Part shown: piece after piece, positions 41,927-52,739 of the stretch
Numbering within the stretch: the stretch's first letter is position 1
Layout: every line of letters starts with the position of its first letter
Source: Chloroflexota bacterium
GTDB lineage: Bacteria > Chloroflexota > Anaerolineae > JAAYEA01
Direction of reading: 5' to 3'
Length of the DNA: 59,999 nucleotides
Assembly: GCA_019873665.1 (NCBI GenBank)
Contig: JAIOAV010000013.1
Span: forward strand, 1 to 59,999
Translations under genes and position numbers: made by a program
Notes under the pieces: generated by a model
Databases searched by the model: none
What the model saw: only the letters and a program-made list of their open reading frames with translations
What the model was told of the DNA's origin: nothing

Positions 41927-44158
41927 ATGCCAGAGGATATCTTTGCCTTTTATCGCGATGAACAACTGAGGAAAGAAGCCCCCCTCGCAGCCCGCATGCG
42001 CCCACGCACGCTGGATGAATTTTACGGCCAGGAGCACATCGTGGGTCCGGGACGGTTGCTGCGCCGCGCTATCCAGGCGGATCAGCTTTCCTCCATCATC
42101 TTCTACGGGCCGCCGGGCACCGGCAAGACGACGTTGGCGATGGTGATCGCCAACACCACCAAAAGCCACTTTATCACCATCAATGCGGTGCTTGCCGGCG
42201 TGAAGGATATCCGCGATGCCATCGAGACTGCCAGGGAGCGCCGTGGCATGCACGGCCAGCGCACCACGCTCTTTGTGGACGAAGTGCATCGCTGGAACAA
42301 GGCGCAGCAGGACGCGCTCTTGCCGTGGGTGGAAAATGGCACCGTCATCCTCATCGGCGCCACCACTGAGAACCCCTACTTTTCCGTGAACCCGCCACTG
42401 GTGAGCCGTAGCCGCGTCTTTCAGCTCAAGCCGCTCACAGAGGAGAATCTTCGCAAGATCGCCCTGAACGCGCTCCAGGACAAGGAGCGCGGCTATGGCA
42501 ATCTACGGGTTGACGTGCATCCGGAGGCGCTGGATCATCTCGTCAGGGTGGCGAATAGCGACGCGCGCAGCCTGCTCAACGCGCTCGAGTTGGCGGTGGA
42601 GACAACGCCGCCCAACGCTGAGGGCGTGATTGTGGTAGATATGGCTGTGGCTGAGGAGTCTATCCAGCGAAAGGCCGTCCTCTATGACAAAGAGGGGGAT
42701 GTGCACTATGACACCATCTCGGCGTTCATCAAGAGCCTGCGCGGATCGGATCCCGACGCCGCCCTCTACTGGCTGGCCAAGATGGTGTATGCCGGCGAGG
42801 ACCCGCGCTTTATCTTCCGCCGCATGATCATCTTGGCGGGTGAGGACGTCGGTCTGGCCGATCCGCATGCGATCCAGGTCGTAACCGCATGCGCCGAGGC
42901 GTTCGATCGTGTGGGGCTACCGGAGGGCCGCTTTCACCTGGCGGAGGCCGCGCTCTACCTGGCGACATGCCCCAAGTCCAACTCGACGATGGCCTTTTTC
43001 GATGCGCTGGCGACCGTCGAGAAGGAGCAGCAGGACGAGATTCCGACGCACCTCAAGGACGCTAGCCGGGATCATGATGGTTTTGGACATGGCGAAGGGT
43101 ACCTCTATCCCCACGCCTATCGAGATCACTGGGTGGCACAGCAGTACCTTCCTAGCAGCCTGCAAGGGAAGGTGTTCTACGAGCCATCCTCTCAGGGCTA
43201 CGAGAGGAGCCTCAAAGAACAGGTTGCCCGCCGACGCGAGGCGCAACTGGCGGCCATGGTGGAGGGAGAGGCGCTGGCGCCGCCAGAGGTGCTGACGACA
43301 TCACCGCAGGATCGCGCCCGCGACCGCTGGCTGCAGCGTGTGATCAGCGGGGTGGGCGAACAACTGGGACAGATGCGCGACCGTATCTTTGCGGCCGCCG
43401 CGCTGCAACGACATCACCTGGTGCTCGACCTCAACGCCGGCAGCGGCCTCCTGACTTGGGAAGCGATGCGCCACGTCCCAGAAGGGGGTGTCTGGACGCT
43501 GGCTGCTGATGAGCAGACGGCGCAGGCATTGCGCGAGCAGATGGCACGCTTCCCCGAACTGGAGCGGCCGATTGTCCTGGTGGGCAACATCTTCGCGCTG
43601 CCCGACCTGCTGGCCGCGCGTGGCGAGCAAGATGTGCGCTTTGATGCCATCATCGGGCGTAACAGTCTTACGCGCCTGCCGGACAAGGCGGCAGCGCTCA
43701 AGGCGCTGGTCCCCTGGGTTGCAGACGAGGGCCGGCTCCATCTGGCCGAAGTTGTGCCCCGCCACACACAACGCTTATACGAGCTCGTCGATCTGAAAGC
43801 CGAGGCCGGGCTACGTGAGCGCCTGATCGCTGCAGAGGAGGCGATCTACGCGGTGACGGAGGACCCGATGGTGAACTGGGATGTTGACGATCTCCGCCGC
43901 GCGCTGGATGAAGCAGGGCTGGTAGGCACCGTCAGCGTCGAGACCGACACCAGCCAGACGCGAGTCACGCCCGCGCTGCTGGAGCGCTGGTTCGCTGTCA
44001 AGACAGAAGGAAGACGCTTCACCTACGCGCAGCATCTCCTGCGCCATCTTTCAGTCGCGGAATTGGCGGCGGTGCGGCGCATCTTTGAGACGCAGCTCGC
44101 GCAGCAGGTGATCTCGTGGCAGACGCGGGTCGCTTTTGTGGCAGCGCAGCGGGGGTAG
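41927..44158 (+). CDS. RarA/MgsA-like AAA+ ATPase fused to a methyltransferase-like domain
   Basis: RarA acts at stalled replication forks and interacts with SSB and the clamp loader. Residues 1 to about 430 are a full RarA: Walker A GPPGTGKTT near 65-73, Walker B TLFVDEVHR, sensor ATTENPYFSVN, and the C-terminal tetramer domain with YLYPHAYRDHWVAQQYLP. Residues about 460-743 form a class I methyltransferase-like domain with motif I VLDLNAGSGLL near 499-509, but no strong downstream catalytic motif. Similar fusions are annotated in cyanobacteria and some Chloroflexota as RarA/unknown-domain fusion proteins. The ATG 41927 start has only a weak ribosome site. The gene is monocistronic. Confidence 0.9.
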   Translation: MPEDIFAFYRDEQLRKEAPLAARMRPRTLDEFYGQEHIVGPGRLLRRAIQADQLSSIIFYGPPGTGKTTLAMVIANTTKSHFITINAVLAGVKDIRDAIETARERRGMHGQRTTLFVDEVHRWNKAQQDALLPWVENGTVILIGATTENPYFSVNPPLVSRSRVFQLKPLTEENLRKIALNALQDKERGYGNLRVDVHPEALDHLVRVANSDARSLLNALELAVETTPPNAEGVIVVDMAVAEESIQRKAVLYDKEGDVHYDTISAFIKSLRGSDPDAALYWLAKMVYAGEDPRFIFRRMIILAGEDVGLADPHAIQVVTACAEAFDRVGLPEGRFHLAEAALYLATCPKSNSTMAFFDALATVEKEQQDEIPTHLKDASRDHDGFGHGEGYLYPHAYRDHWVAQQYLPSSLQGKVFYEPSSQGYERSLKEQVARRREAQLAAMVEGEALAPPEVLTTSPQDRARDRWLQRVISGVGEQLGQMRDRIFAAAALQRHHLVLDLNAGSGLLTWEAMRHVPEGGVWTLAADEQTAQALREQMARFPELERPIVLVGNIFALPDLLAARGEQDVRFDAIIGRNSLTRLPDKAAALKALVPWVADEGRLHLAEVVPRHTQRLYELVDLKAEAGLRERLIAAEEAIYAVTEDPMVNWDVDDLRRALDEAGLVGTVSVETDTSQTRVTPALLERWFAVKTEGRRFTYAQHLLRHLSVAELAAVRRIFETQLAQQVISWQTRVAFVAAQRG

Positions 44159-44262
44159 CGTGATCGCCTGCGCCGATAGCCAAAGGGCGATGTGCATTAC
44201 CACATTCCGACCTTTGGACCGAACGACGCCAGGCCGAGACGAGGCCATGAGGCCGCGCGTGT

Positions 44263-44291
44263 TTGCCTAACAGGCCATGGTGTGATATAAT
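44263..44291 (+). promoter_or_regulatory. Predicted sigma-70 promoter for secG
   Basis: TTGCCT (44263-44268) and a perfect TATAAT (44286-44291) are 17 bp apart, about 60 bases before the secG start. Confidence 0.6.
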
Positions 44292-44352
44292 ATGTAATTT
44301 GACGGTATTATGCTTGTCTGGCGTTCACTAGCCTTATCTGCGGAGGTTCCGG

Positions 44353-44574
44353 TTGACCATCTATCTCAACATCATTCAGATCATCGTCTCGATCGGGCTG
44401 ATCATCTTGCTGATGCTGCAAAGCAAAGGCAGCGGCCTCAGTCGCATGTTCGGCAGCGAGGCTTCGGTCTATCGAACGCGGCGCGGCGTAGAGCGCACTG
44501 TTTTCAACCTGACCATTGCGCTTATTGTGATCTTTGTGGTGGCATCCGTCGTCAGCGCGCTGGTTGGCCGCTAG
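44353..44574 (+). CDS. secG: Preprotein translocase subunit SecG
   Basis: SecG is the small accessory subunit of the SecYEG channel. The 73-residue protein has the two-helix layout of the family: IIQIIVSIGLIILLMLQ, then the conserved QSKGSGLSRMFGSEASVYRT loop, then a second helix (LTIALIVIFVVASVVSALV). It starts with TTG 44353, supported by GGAGG at 44342-44346 seven bases upstream and by the family length. The solute-binding protein gene follows on the same strand about 100 bases later. Confidence 0.92.
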   Translation: MTIYLNIIQIIVSIGLIILLMLQSKGSGLSRMFGSEASVYRTRRGVERTVFNLTIALIVIFVVASVVSALVGR

Positions 44575-44672
44575 ATGGCCCGTGTGCGCGGCGACCGGCC
44601 GATCGGCACAATCTCAGCCTTGCCGGAATGGCCGTGTAACCCGCGGATGATGGATATCCTGTCCAGTTCAGG

Positions 44673-46352
44673 GTGGTGAGCAAGATTCGCTGGCAAGCCC
44701 TTCTCCTTTTCATTGTCTTCCTCCTTGTTCTGGCGGTGTGGTACATCGCAAGCACACGGTCTGTTGCTTTCGTGCCACAGGCCGGCGGAACCTACACGGA
44801 AGGGATCGTTGGTGCCCCGCTATACCTCAATCCGATTCTGAGCCTCTACAATGAGGTGGATCGCGATCTGTGCTATCTGCTATTCGATGGGCTCACACAA
44901 AGCGACGCGCACGGGAACATCGAGGGCAATCTGGCACGCTGGTGGGATGTCTCTGAAGATGGATTGATCTATACATTCTATCTGCGAGATGATGCCCGTT
45001 GGCATGATGGCGCGCCCCTTACGGCCAAGGATGTGTTGTTCACTATCCACGCGATCCAAGATCCTGACTATCGCGGGCCCGCCGAGCTGGCAGCCTTCTG
45101 GCGCGATGTAGCCGTTGATCAGCTCAATACATACACTGTCCGCTTTACGCTGCCGCAACCATTCGCGCCTTTTGCCAGCTATGCCACGATAGGCATTCTG
45201 CCCGAGCACATCTTGTCCGGCGTTTCGGCCGCAGATCTTCCCTCGCACCCGTTCAATCTTGCCCCTGTCGGCACGGGTAGTTTTCGCTATAGAGAGATGA
45301 ACGAGGAACGCCTCGTGCTGGAGCGGAATCCCTACGACTATCGTCCCCAGCCTTATTTGGACCGCCTGCAGTTCGTTTTTTATCCGGATGAATACACCGC
45401 CCTCGCGGCGTATCGTGAGGGAAAGGTGGATGGCGTTAGCCGAGTCTTGCTTGATGATCTGCCCAAAGTATTACAGGATGCCAGCCTGACGCTTCACTCC
45501 GCCCCTTTGGCCGGCTATACCGCGGTTTTTTTCGACACAGAGTCGCCACTCTTTGCGGATCGGGCGGTGCGGCAAGCGCTGCTCTACGCCACAGACCGCC
45601 AGCAGCTGGTTGATCAGTTGTTGCGCGGCCAGGGAGTGGTGGCAGACAGCCCCATTCCCACGCATTCCTGGGCGTATGACGCCGACGTGCCACACTATAC
45701 ATATGACCCGGCGCAGGCGGCCAGACTGCTCACCGAGCACGGATGGCAGGAGCAGGAAGATGCCACCGCGCGCACTAAAGGGAGCCAGAAGCTCGTCTTC
45801 AACCTGCTGACCGACGACAACCCGACGCATGTAGAGGTGGCCCAAGAGCTGGCGCGCCAATGGGCGGCAGTGGGCATCGTCGCTGAGGTGAAAGCGGTGC
45901 CAGTGGCGACACTGATCCGCGATCATCTGCGGCCACGTCAATTCGAGGCAGTGCTCTATGAGATGCGCTCCTTGCCGATAGATCCCGACCCGTATCCATT
46001 CTGGCACTCTACACAGGCTGCCGATCCTGGGCAGAACCTGAGCAGGCTGCACAGCGAGGAGATTGACCTCTTGTTGGAGGATGGTCGGCTCAATGGAGAT
46101 GTGCAGGCGCGCAAACGGCTCTATGACGAGTTTCAGATGCGTTTTGCGGAAGAGGTGCCCGCTCTCTTGCTCTATTCCCCCATCTATCACTATGCCCTTT
46201 CGAACCGGGTGCGCAACGTGCAACTTGCGCCGATGATCAATGCCGGAGACCGCTTCCGCACCATCCGCGACTGGTACGTCATGACGCGGCAAGTGTTGGC
46301 CAGCGAGCTCGCCGTAACGCCCACCTCGGCTCCTCTTTCCGACCACCCGTAA
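44673..46352 (+). CDS. ABC transporter solute-binding protein, family 5 (oligopeptide/DppA-OppA type)
   Basis: The 559-residue protein has an N-terminal hydrophobic anchor (ALLLFIVFLLVLAVWYIA), probably an uncleaved signal anchor. An SBP_bac_5 domain follows (GGTYTEGIVGAPLYLNPI, LARWWDVSEDGLIYTFYLRD, DARWHDGAPLTAKDVLFT). Such proteins bind peptides, nickel or oligosaccharides outside the membrane and deliver them to an ABC importer. No permease or ATPase genes are adjacent, so it is an orphan here. The start is one of two GTG codons (44673 or 44676) after CAGG, without a convincing ribosome site. It shares its strand with secG and may use the same promoter. Confidence 0.88.
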   Translation: MVSKIRWQALLLFIVFLLVLAVWYIASTRSVAFVPQAGGTYTEGIVGAPLYLNPILSLYNEVDRDLCYLLFDGLTQSDAHGNIEGNLARWWDVSEDGLIYTFYLRDDARWHDGAPLTAKDVLFTIHAIQDPDYRGPAELAAFWRDVAVDQLNTYTVRFTLPQPFAPFASYATIGILPEHILSGVSAADLPSHPFNLAPVGTGSFRYREMNEERLVLERNPYDYRPQPYLDRLQFVFYPDEYTALAAYREGKVDGVSRVLLDDLPKVLQDASLTLHSAPLAGYTAVFFDTESPLFADRAVRQALLYATDRQQLVDQLLRGQGVVADSPIPTHSWAYDADVPHYTYDPAQAARLLTEHGWQEQEDATARTKGSQKLVFNLLTDDNPTHVEVAQELARQWAAVGIVAEVKAVPVATLIRDHLRPRQFEAVLYEMRSLPIDPDPYPFWHSTQAADPGQNLSRLHSEEIDLLLEDGRLNGDVQARKRLYDEFQMRFAEEVPALLLYSPIYHYALSNRVRNVQLAPMINAGDRFRTIRDWYVMTRQVLASELAVTPTSAPLSDHP

Positions 46353-46402
46353 TGCCCGCGCTCGCCATTCGGCGAACGCTCCCCTTTGTGCCCTTTTACC
46401 TA

Positions 46403-46431
46403 TTGACGTGCTTCTGAGCGGCCCATATACT
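46403..46431 (+). promoter_or_regulatory. Predicted sigma-70 promoter for the subtilase gene
   Basis: TTGACG (46403-46408) and TATACT (46426-46431) are 17 bp apart. The leader to ATG 46585 would be about 145 bases. Confidence 0.6.
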
Positions 46432-46584
46432 GGCAGAGACTGAACGTAATGTCGCTTTGATGGGCGCGCTTCTGGTGAGGCGTTTGCCTTTTGAGCGTTT
46501 GCCAGCCATCTGTGAGGACTGTATAAGTTCGTCCCGTCAAAGCAAAGCGCTCCCATGTTCTACCATTGCGGCAGGAGGTGTGCC

Positions 46585-49500
46585 ATGCATTCCAGCCACT
46601 CCCATCAACGTCCCTGGGGACACCTGATAACTGCCCTCCTTCTCTTCCTGTGTCTGACGGGCACCCTCCCCGTACAGGCGGATGATACCTCGCCCTTCAA
46701 GGATCGTGCCGAACTTCCTCCGGTTGGCGCGTATGTCCCTGACCAGATCTTGGTGCGCTTCCGCGACACGGTTGGGCCCAGCCAGCTTCACGAGATCCTT
46801 AAGGGACAGCGGCTCTCGCGTGTGCACGAGATTGAGCCGTTGCGTGTCCAGGTCTTGAGGCTGCCGGAAAGCCTTGCCGTCGAGGAGGCGGTCAAGGTGC
46901 TGCAGCAGTTGCCAGAGGTGGAGTTCGCCGAGCCAAATTACATCATGCACACGCTTCAAGTCAGCGATCCCGGCCTGGCAAACCAGTGGGCGCCGCAGAG
47001 GATCGAAGCACCTGCCGCCTGGCAGATCGCCGCGGGCGATCCGTCGGTGGTCATCGCGGTAGTGGATACTGGCGTGGACTATCAGCACTCGGAGCTGTGG
47101 CCCAACCTCTGGAAGCGAAAGGGCGAGGTGCCCGGCAATAACGTGGACGACGACGGCAACAGCTATGTGGACGATGTCTATGGCTGGGATTTCTTCAACA
47201 ACGATGCCGATCCGATGGACGATCATTTTCACGGCACGCATGTGGCGGGGATCGCCGCCGCTGCGCCGACTGACAACCCGCAGGGCCTGGTGGGCGTATG
47301 TCCGCGTTGCCGCATCATGCCGGTCAAGGTGCTAGATAGTACGGGGAGCAGCACGCTGGACAAAGTGGCCAGTGGCATCATCTATGCGGCGGATAGCGGC
47401 GCGCGAGTGATCAATCTCAGCCTCGGCGCTGCCTTTGGCGGGACGGCCCTGGAAGAGGCCGTGAACTATGCGTGGAACAAGGGGGCGCTGGTCGTCGCTG
47501 CTGCGGGGAACAATGGCGACGCCACGCCTGTCTATCCCGCCGCCTATGCCAACGCGCTTGCCGTGGCCGCCAGCAACAGCGAGGACTGGCACTCTTGCTT
47601 TTCCAACTATGGCCCGGATTATATCGCGGTAACCGCTCCCGGTGAGCTGATCTATTCTTCGACACCGCGCGATGCAGCGGGCAAAGACACCTATGGTACA
47701 TACTCGGGCACTTCGATGGCTGCCCCGCATGTGGCAGGACTTGCCGGGCTCCTCTTCGCGCAACTGCCGAGCCGCACCAATCGCGACGTATGGAACATCC
47801 TGCAAGCGACGGCAGAGGATCTCGGTTCCGCCGGCGTGGACGACTTTTTTGGGCATGGCCGCATCAATGCGCGTCGCGCTGTGGAGGGCGACACCTCACC
47901 TACCATGCCACCGACCGGCCTCTTTGCCGATGCTCTATCAGCGACTGGCTACCCTAGCGCGCGCAAGCTCGTACGCGATGATGGCGGCATGCTACACTGG
48001 GTGTGGCAAAGCGGCAACCAGGTGCTCTATACCGTATCGGCGGATGGCGTAACCTGGGAGTCACCTATGGTCGTGTTCGCGGCCAATGCCGAGACGGGCC
48101 AGACGGCGCTGGCCGCCGACAGCGATTACCTCTATCTGGCATTCACCAGCAAAGAGGGATCGGCCAATCCTCGCACCTGGTTCACGCGCAAAGCGCTGGC
48201 AGGTGGCGCCGAGTGGTCAGAGCCGGTCGTGCTGCTCGGCGGCGCCTACAGCACCGCACACCCGACGCTCTACTACGACGCGACGACCGGTCGGCTACAT
48301 CTTGTCGTAGCGAGCAATGGCGACGGGCCTTCTGTCTACTACACCTCATCGGCAGATGGCGGCCAGACCTGGGCGCCGTTGCGCCAGGTGTCCGCTGTCT
48401 CGGCTGGCAGTCAACGCACCCGCTACGTGGCGCTGCACGCCAAGGGCAGCCGTCTCTTCCTGGCCGTGCGCGCAACGGAGCCCGCCTTCTTTGGCCTGAT
48501 GACCGCCTACCGCGTTCTGGCGCTGCACTCGACGGATGGCGGCGAGACGTGGAGCGCGCCGGTCGAGTTGTCCTCCTACACTGCCTACGGTATCGCCGAG
48601 GCAGGGTTCTCGCTCGCGGGCGTTGGCGAACAACTGTATCTGACATACGCGCAGAGCGGAAAGATCTACTTCCGACGCAGCGATGATGGCATCTCATGGA
48701 GTGAGCCAACGGAGCTAGGCAAGGGGGCGTGGCCCTCGATCACACAGGCGGATGATGGACAGGGATGGGTGGCGTGGGAAGAGAATGGCAGCCTCTGGCT
48801 GCGGCGTTACGTCGGCGGCGGCTGGGATTCGGCGGAATCGCTGCTGACGGCGAACGCCCGCAGCAAGATGTATTACCCCAACCTGAAGCTTGGCGTCAGC
48901 GGCGGGCTGGTGGAATGGGTGACGACGCATTGCAGCGGCGCGCCCTTCCGCTTGAGCTATGACAAGCGCGCGCTGGCCGATATGCCGGTGAATTATCCTG
49001 TGACGTTCGAGACAGAAAGCTATACCGTGGACGAGGGCGTAGGCATCGCCATCATTGACGTGGTTATGAGCGAGCCGGCGCAACGCGAGGCGACCGTCAA
49101 GTATGCCACCAGCGACGGCACAGCGCTCGCCGGCAAGGACTATACGGCGGCAAGTGGCACGCTCACCTTTGCCGTCGGTGAGGCGCGGCAGACGATCACG
49201 GTGCCGGTCAAGGATGACACTTACGACGAGGAGGACCAGACCTTTACCCTGACGCTGAGCGATCCGGTGAACGCGCTCCTTGGCGCGCCATCCGCTGCGG
49301 TCGTCACGATCGCTGACAATGATCCGCCGCCGGTGGTTCGCCTCGCCAGCAGCTACATCTATGTCAACGAAAGCGCCGCATCGGCGACAGTCAGTGTGCG
49401 CCTCAGCGTCGCATCCGAGTTCCCGGTGGCGGTGGATTTTGCCACGCAAGATGGAACTGCCACCGCCGGTGCGGATTATGTGGCGGCGAGCGGCACGCTG

Positions 49501-50967
49501 GTCTTTGCGCCCGGCGAGACAGGCCGAACCTTCGTTGTTTCTATCTTGGACGATCTGATCGCCGAAGCGGACGAGACGGTATCGCTCGCGCTCAGCAATC
49601 CGGCCAATGCGACGCTGGGCACGGCTATGTCCACCCTCACGTTGGACGATAACGACGCTCTCAGCTTTGGCCTTGCTTATTACACCGTCAAGGAGAACGG
49701 CGGTGAAGCCGTGATCAATGTCAAGCTCAGCGCGGCTTCGAGCTATGAGGTGCGTGTGGATTATGCGACACGCGACGGTACTGCTACGGCGGGTATGGAC
49801 TATACGCCGATCGCTGGGACGTTGGTCTTTGTTCCCGGCGAAAAGAACAAGACGCTATTGATCCCCATAGCCGATGACGTCGCTGCCGAAGCAGACGAGA
49901 CGATCCTGTTGGCGCTCTCCAATCCGGTGAACGCTGAACTCGGCTCGCCAACCGCGGTGACATTGACCATCGTGGATAATGACACGCTCAAATTCAGCGT
50001 CGCCTCATACAGTGTCAGAGAGGGTGCGGGCGAGGCGGTGATCACTGTCAAGCTCAGCGCCGCATCTGACTTGACCGTCAGCGTGAACTATGCCACCAGC
50101 GATGGCACGGCGCTCGCTGGCCAAGACTATGCGGCGACAAGTGACACACTCAGCTTTGCTCCAGGCGAGACAGCCAAGACATTCAGTGTGCCGATCATGG
50201 CCGACCAGATAGCGGAGGCCAGCGAGACTATCAAGCTCGCGCTGGCCAATCCGGTCAATGCAGGCCTCGGTACACCGGCGGCGGCGACTCTGACCATTCT
50301 CGATAATGACACGATCAGGTTCAGCCTGAGCAGTTACACGATCAAGGAGAACGCCGGCGTAGCTGTGCTCACCGTCAAGCTGAGCGCCGTATCCGAATAT
50401 GCCGTGTCGGTGGATTATGCCACGGCGGATGGCACGGCCATCGCTGGCGCAGACTATGTCGCCACCAGCGGGATGCTGATCTTCGCGCCAGGTGAGACCA
50501 GCAAGAGCTTTAATGTGGCGGTTTTGGATGACACCCTCGCGGAGGCCACAGAGACGATCCTGGTAACGTTGGCGAACCCGACAAACGCGGGCCTCGGCAC
50601 CCCATCCACCGCTGCCGTCAATATCACCGACAACGACTCGGTCAAGTTCAGCATCGCTTTTTACAGCGCCAAGGAGAATGCAGGCGCAGCGCTGATCACC
50701 GTCAAGCTGAGCGCTGCATCCGACTATGAGGTGCGTGTGGACTATGCCACGAGTGACGGCACCGCGACAGCAGGGCTGGACTATGTGGCGACGAGCGGCG
50801 CGCTTACCTTTGCGCCAGGACAGACCAGCGTCACATTCACGGTTACGATCCTCGACGATACCCTCAAAGAGGGGAGCGAGTCGCTGCACTTGGTGCTTAG
50901 TAACCCCGTGAATGCTGGTCTGGGCACGCCAAGCACGGCAACGCTCTCGATCAGTGACAACGACTAG
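46585..50967 (+). CDS. Secreted subtilisin-like protease (S8) with beta-propeller and six Calx-beta modules
   Basis: The 1460-residue protein has a signal peptide (LITALLLFLCLTGTLPVQA) and an I9-like propeptide (DQILVRFRDTVGPSQLHEIL). The S8 catalytic domain has triad D161 (VVDTGVDY), H216 (HGTHVAG) and S377 (GTSMAAPHVAG). A sialidase-like propeller follows at residues about 455-795, with Asp-box repeats (SADGGQTWA, STDGGETWS, SDDGISWS). Six Calx-beta modules from residue 806 run to the end. The C-terminus stops right after the last module, with no LPxTG, PEP-CTERM or anchor. It is likely an extracellular calcium-binding protease for protein scavenging or adhesion. ATG 46585 has GGAGGTG upstream; the frame is open to 46555. 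Confidence 0.93.
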   Translation: MHSSHSHQRPWGHLITALLLFLCLTGTLPVQADDTSPFKDRAELPPVGAYVPDQILVRFRDTVGPSQLHEILKGQRLSRVHEIEPLRVQVLRLPESLAVEEAVKVLQQLPEVEFAEPNYIMHTLQVSDPGLANQWAPQRIEAPAAWQIAAGDPSVVIAVVDTGVDYQHSELWPNLWKRKGEVPGNNVDDDGNSYVDDVYGWDFFNNDADPMDDHFHGTHVAGIAAAAPTDNPQGLVGVCPRCRIMPVKVLDSTGSSTLDKVASGIIYAADSGARVINLSLGAAFGGTALEEAVNYAWNKGALVVAAAGNNGDATPVYPAAYANALAVAASNSEDWHSCFSNYGPDYIAVTAPGELIYSSTPRDAAGKDTYGTYSGTSMAAPHVAGLAGLLFAQLPSRTNRDVWNILQATAEDLGSAGVDDFFGHGRINARRAVEGDTSPTMPPTGLFADALSATGYPSARKLVRDDGGMLHWVWQSGNQVLYTVSADGVTWESPMVVFAANAETGQTALAADSDYLYLAFTSKEGSANPRTWFTRKALAGGAEWSEPVVLLGGAYSTAHPTLYYDATTGRLHLVVASNGDGPSVYYTSSADGGQTWAPLRQVSAVSAGSQRTRYVALHAKGSRLFLAVRATEPAFFGLMTAYRVLALHSTDGGETWSAPVELSSYTAYGIAEAGFSLAGVGEQLYLTYAQSGKIYFRRSDDGISWSEPTELGKGAWPSITQADDGQGWVAWEENGSLWLRRYVGGGWDSAESLLTANARSKMYYPNLKLGVSGGLVEWVTTHCSGAPFRLSYDKRALADMPVNYPVTFETESYTVDEGVGIAIIDVVMSEPAQREATVKYATSDGTALAGKDYTAASGTLTFAVGEARQTITVPVKDDTYDEEDQTFTLTLSDPVNALLGAPSAAVVTIADNDPPPVVRLASSYIYVNESAASATVSVRLSVASEFPVAVDFATQDGTATAGADYVAASGTLVFAPGETGRTFVVSILDDLIAEADETVSLALSNPANATLGTAMSTLTLDDNDALSFGLAYYTVKENGGEAVINVKLSAASSYEVRVDYATRDGTATAGMDYTPIAGTLVFVPGEKNKTLLIPIADDVAAEADETILLALSNPVNAELGSPTAVTLTIVDNDTLKFSVASYSVREGAGEAVITVKLSAASDLTVSVNYATSDGTALAGQDYAATSDTLSFAPGETAKTFSVPIMADQIAEASETIKLALANPVNAGLGTPAAATLTILDNDTIRFSLSSYTIKENAGVAVLTVKLSAVSEYAVSVDYATADGTAIAGADYVATSGMLIFAPGETSKSFNVAVLDDTLAEATETILVTLANPTNAGLGTPSTAAVNITDNDSVKFSIAFYSAKENAGAALITVKLSAASDYEVRVDYATSDGTATAGLDYVATSGALTFAPGQTSVTFTVTILDDTLKEGSESLHLVLSNPVNAGLGTPSTATLSISDND
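49000..50967 (+). repeat. Six tandem Calx-beta coding modules
   Basis: Modules start at 49000, 49333, 49660, 49987, 50314 and 50641. Modules 2 to 6 are exactly 327 bp apart (109 codons) and join without linkers at DNDxxxF boundaries. Each contains the core ATxDGTAxAGxDYxxxSGxLxF. DNA identity looks high between modules 3 and 6, which suggests recent tandem duplication or gene conversion. Confidence 0.92.
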
Positions 50968-51000
50968 AGGCTCCTCCGTTTAGCATATACAAGTCGGGGC

Positions 51001-51038
51001 GGGGAGGCGCCGCGGCAGATCTGCCGCGGCGCCTCCCC
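51001..51038 (+). terminator. Long perfect palindrome, terminator candidate
   Basis: GGGGAGGCGCCGCGGCAG (51001-51018) and its exact reverse complement (51021-51038) form an 18-bp stem with almost no loop, followed by ATTTGTT. It lies 34 bases after the subtilase stop. Confidence 0.75.
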
Positions 51039-51084
51039 ATTTGTTACCGCTGTATCACCTACTCGATTCCGGCGAAAATCTGTT

Positions 51085-51113
51085 TTGCATCTTTACGCTG
51101 ATTCTGGTAGAAT
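51085..51113 (+). promoter_or_regulatory. Predicted promoter of the guaB-pur operon
   Basis: TTGCAT (51085-51090) and TAGAAT (51108-51113) are 17 bp apart. The leader to the guaB ATG would be about 115 bases and contains the hairpin pair at 51142-51191. Confidence 0.55.
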
Positions 51114-51128
51114 GAACATGAAAGGTAG

Positions 51129-52738
<1,610 letters not shown>

Positions 52739-52739
<1 letters not shown>

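Noticed and set aside
49000..50967. CRISPR-like array
   Set aside because: The regular spacing is due to 109-codon protein modules in an open reading frame, not short repeats with unique spacers. No CRISPR array or cas gene was seen elsewhere.
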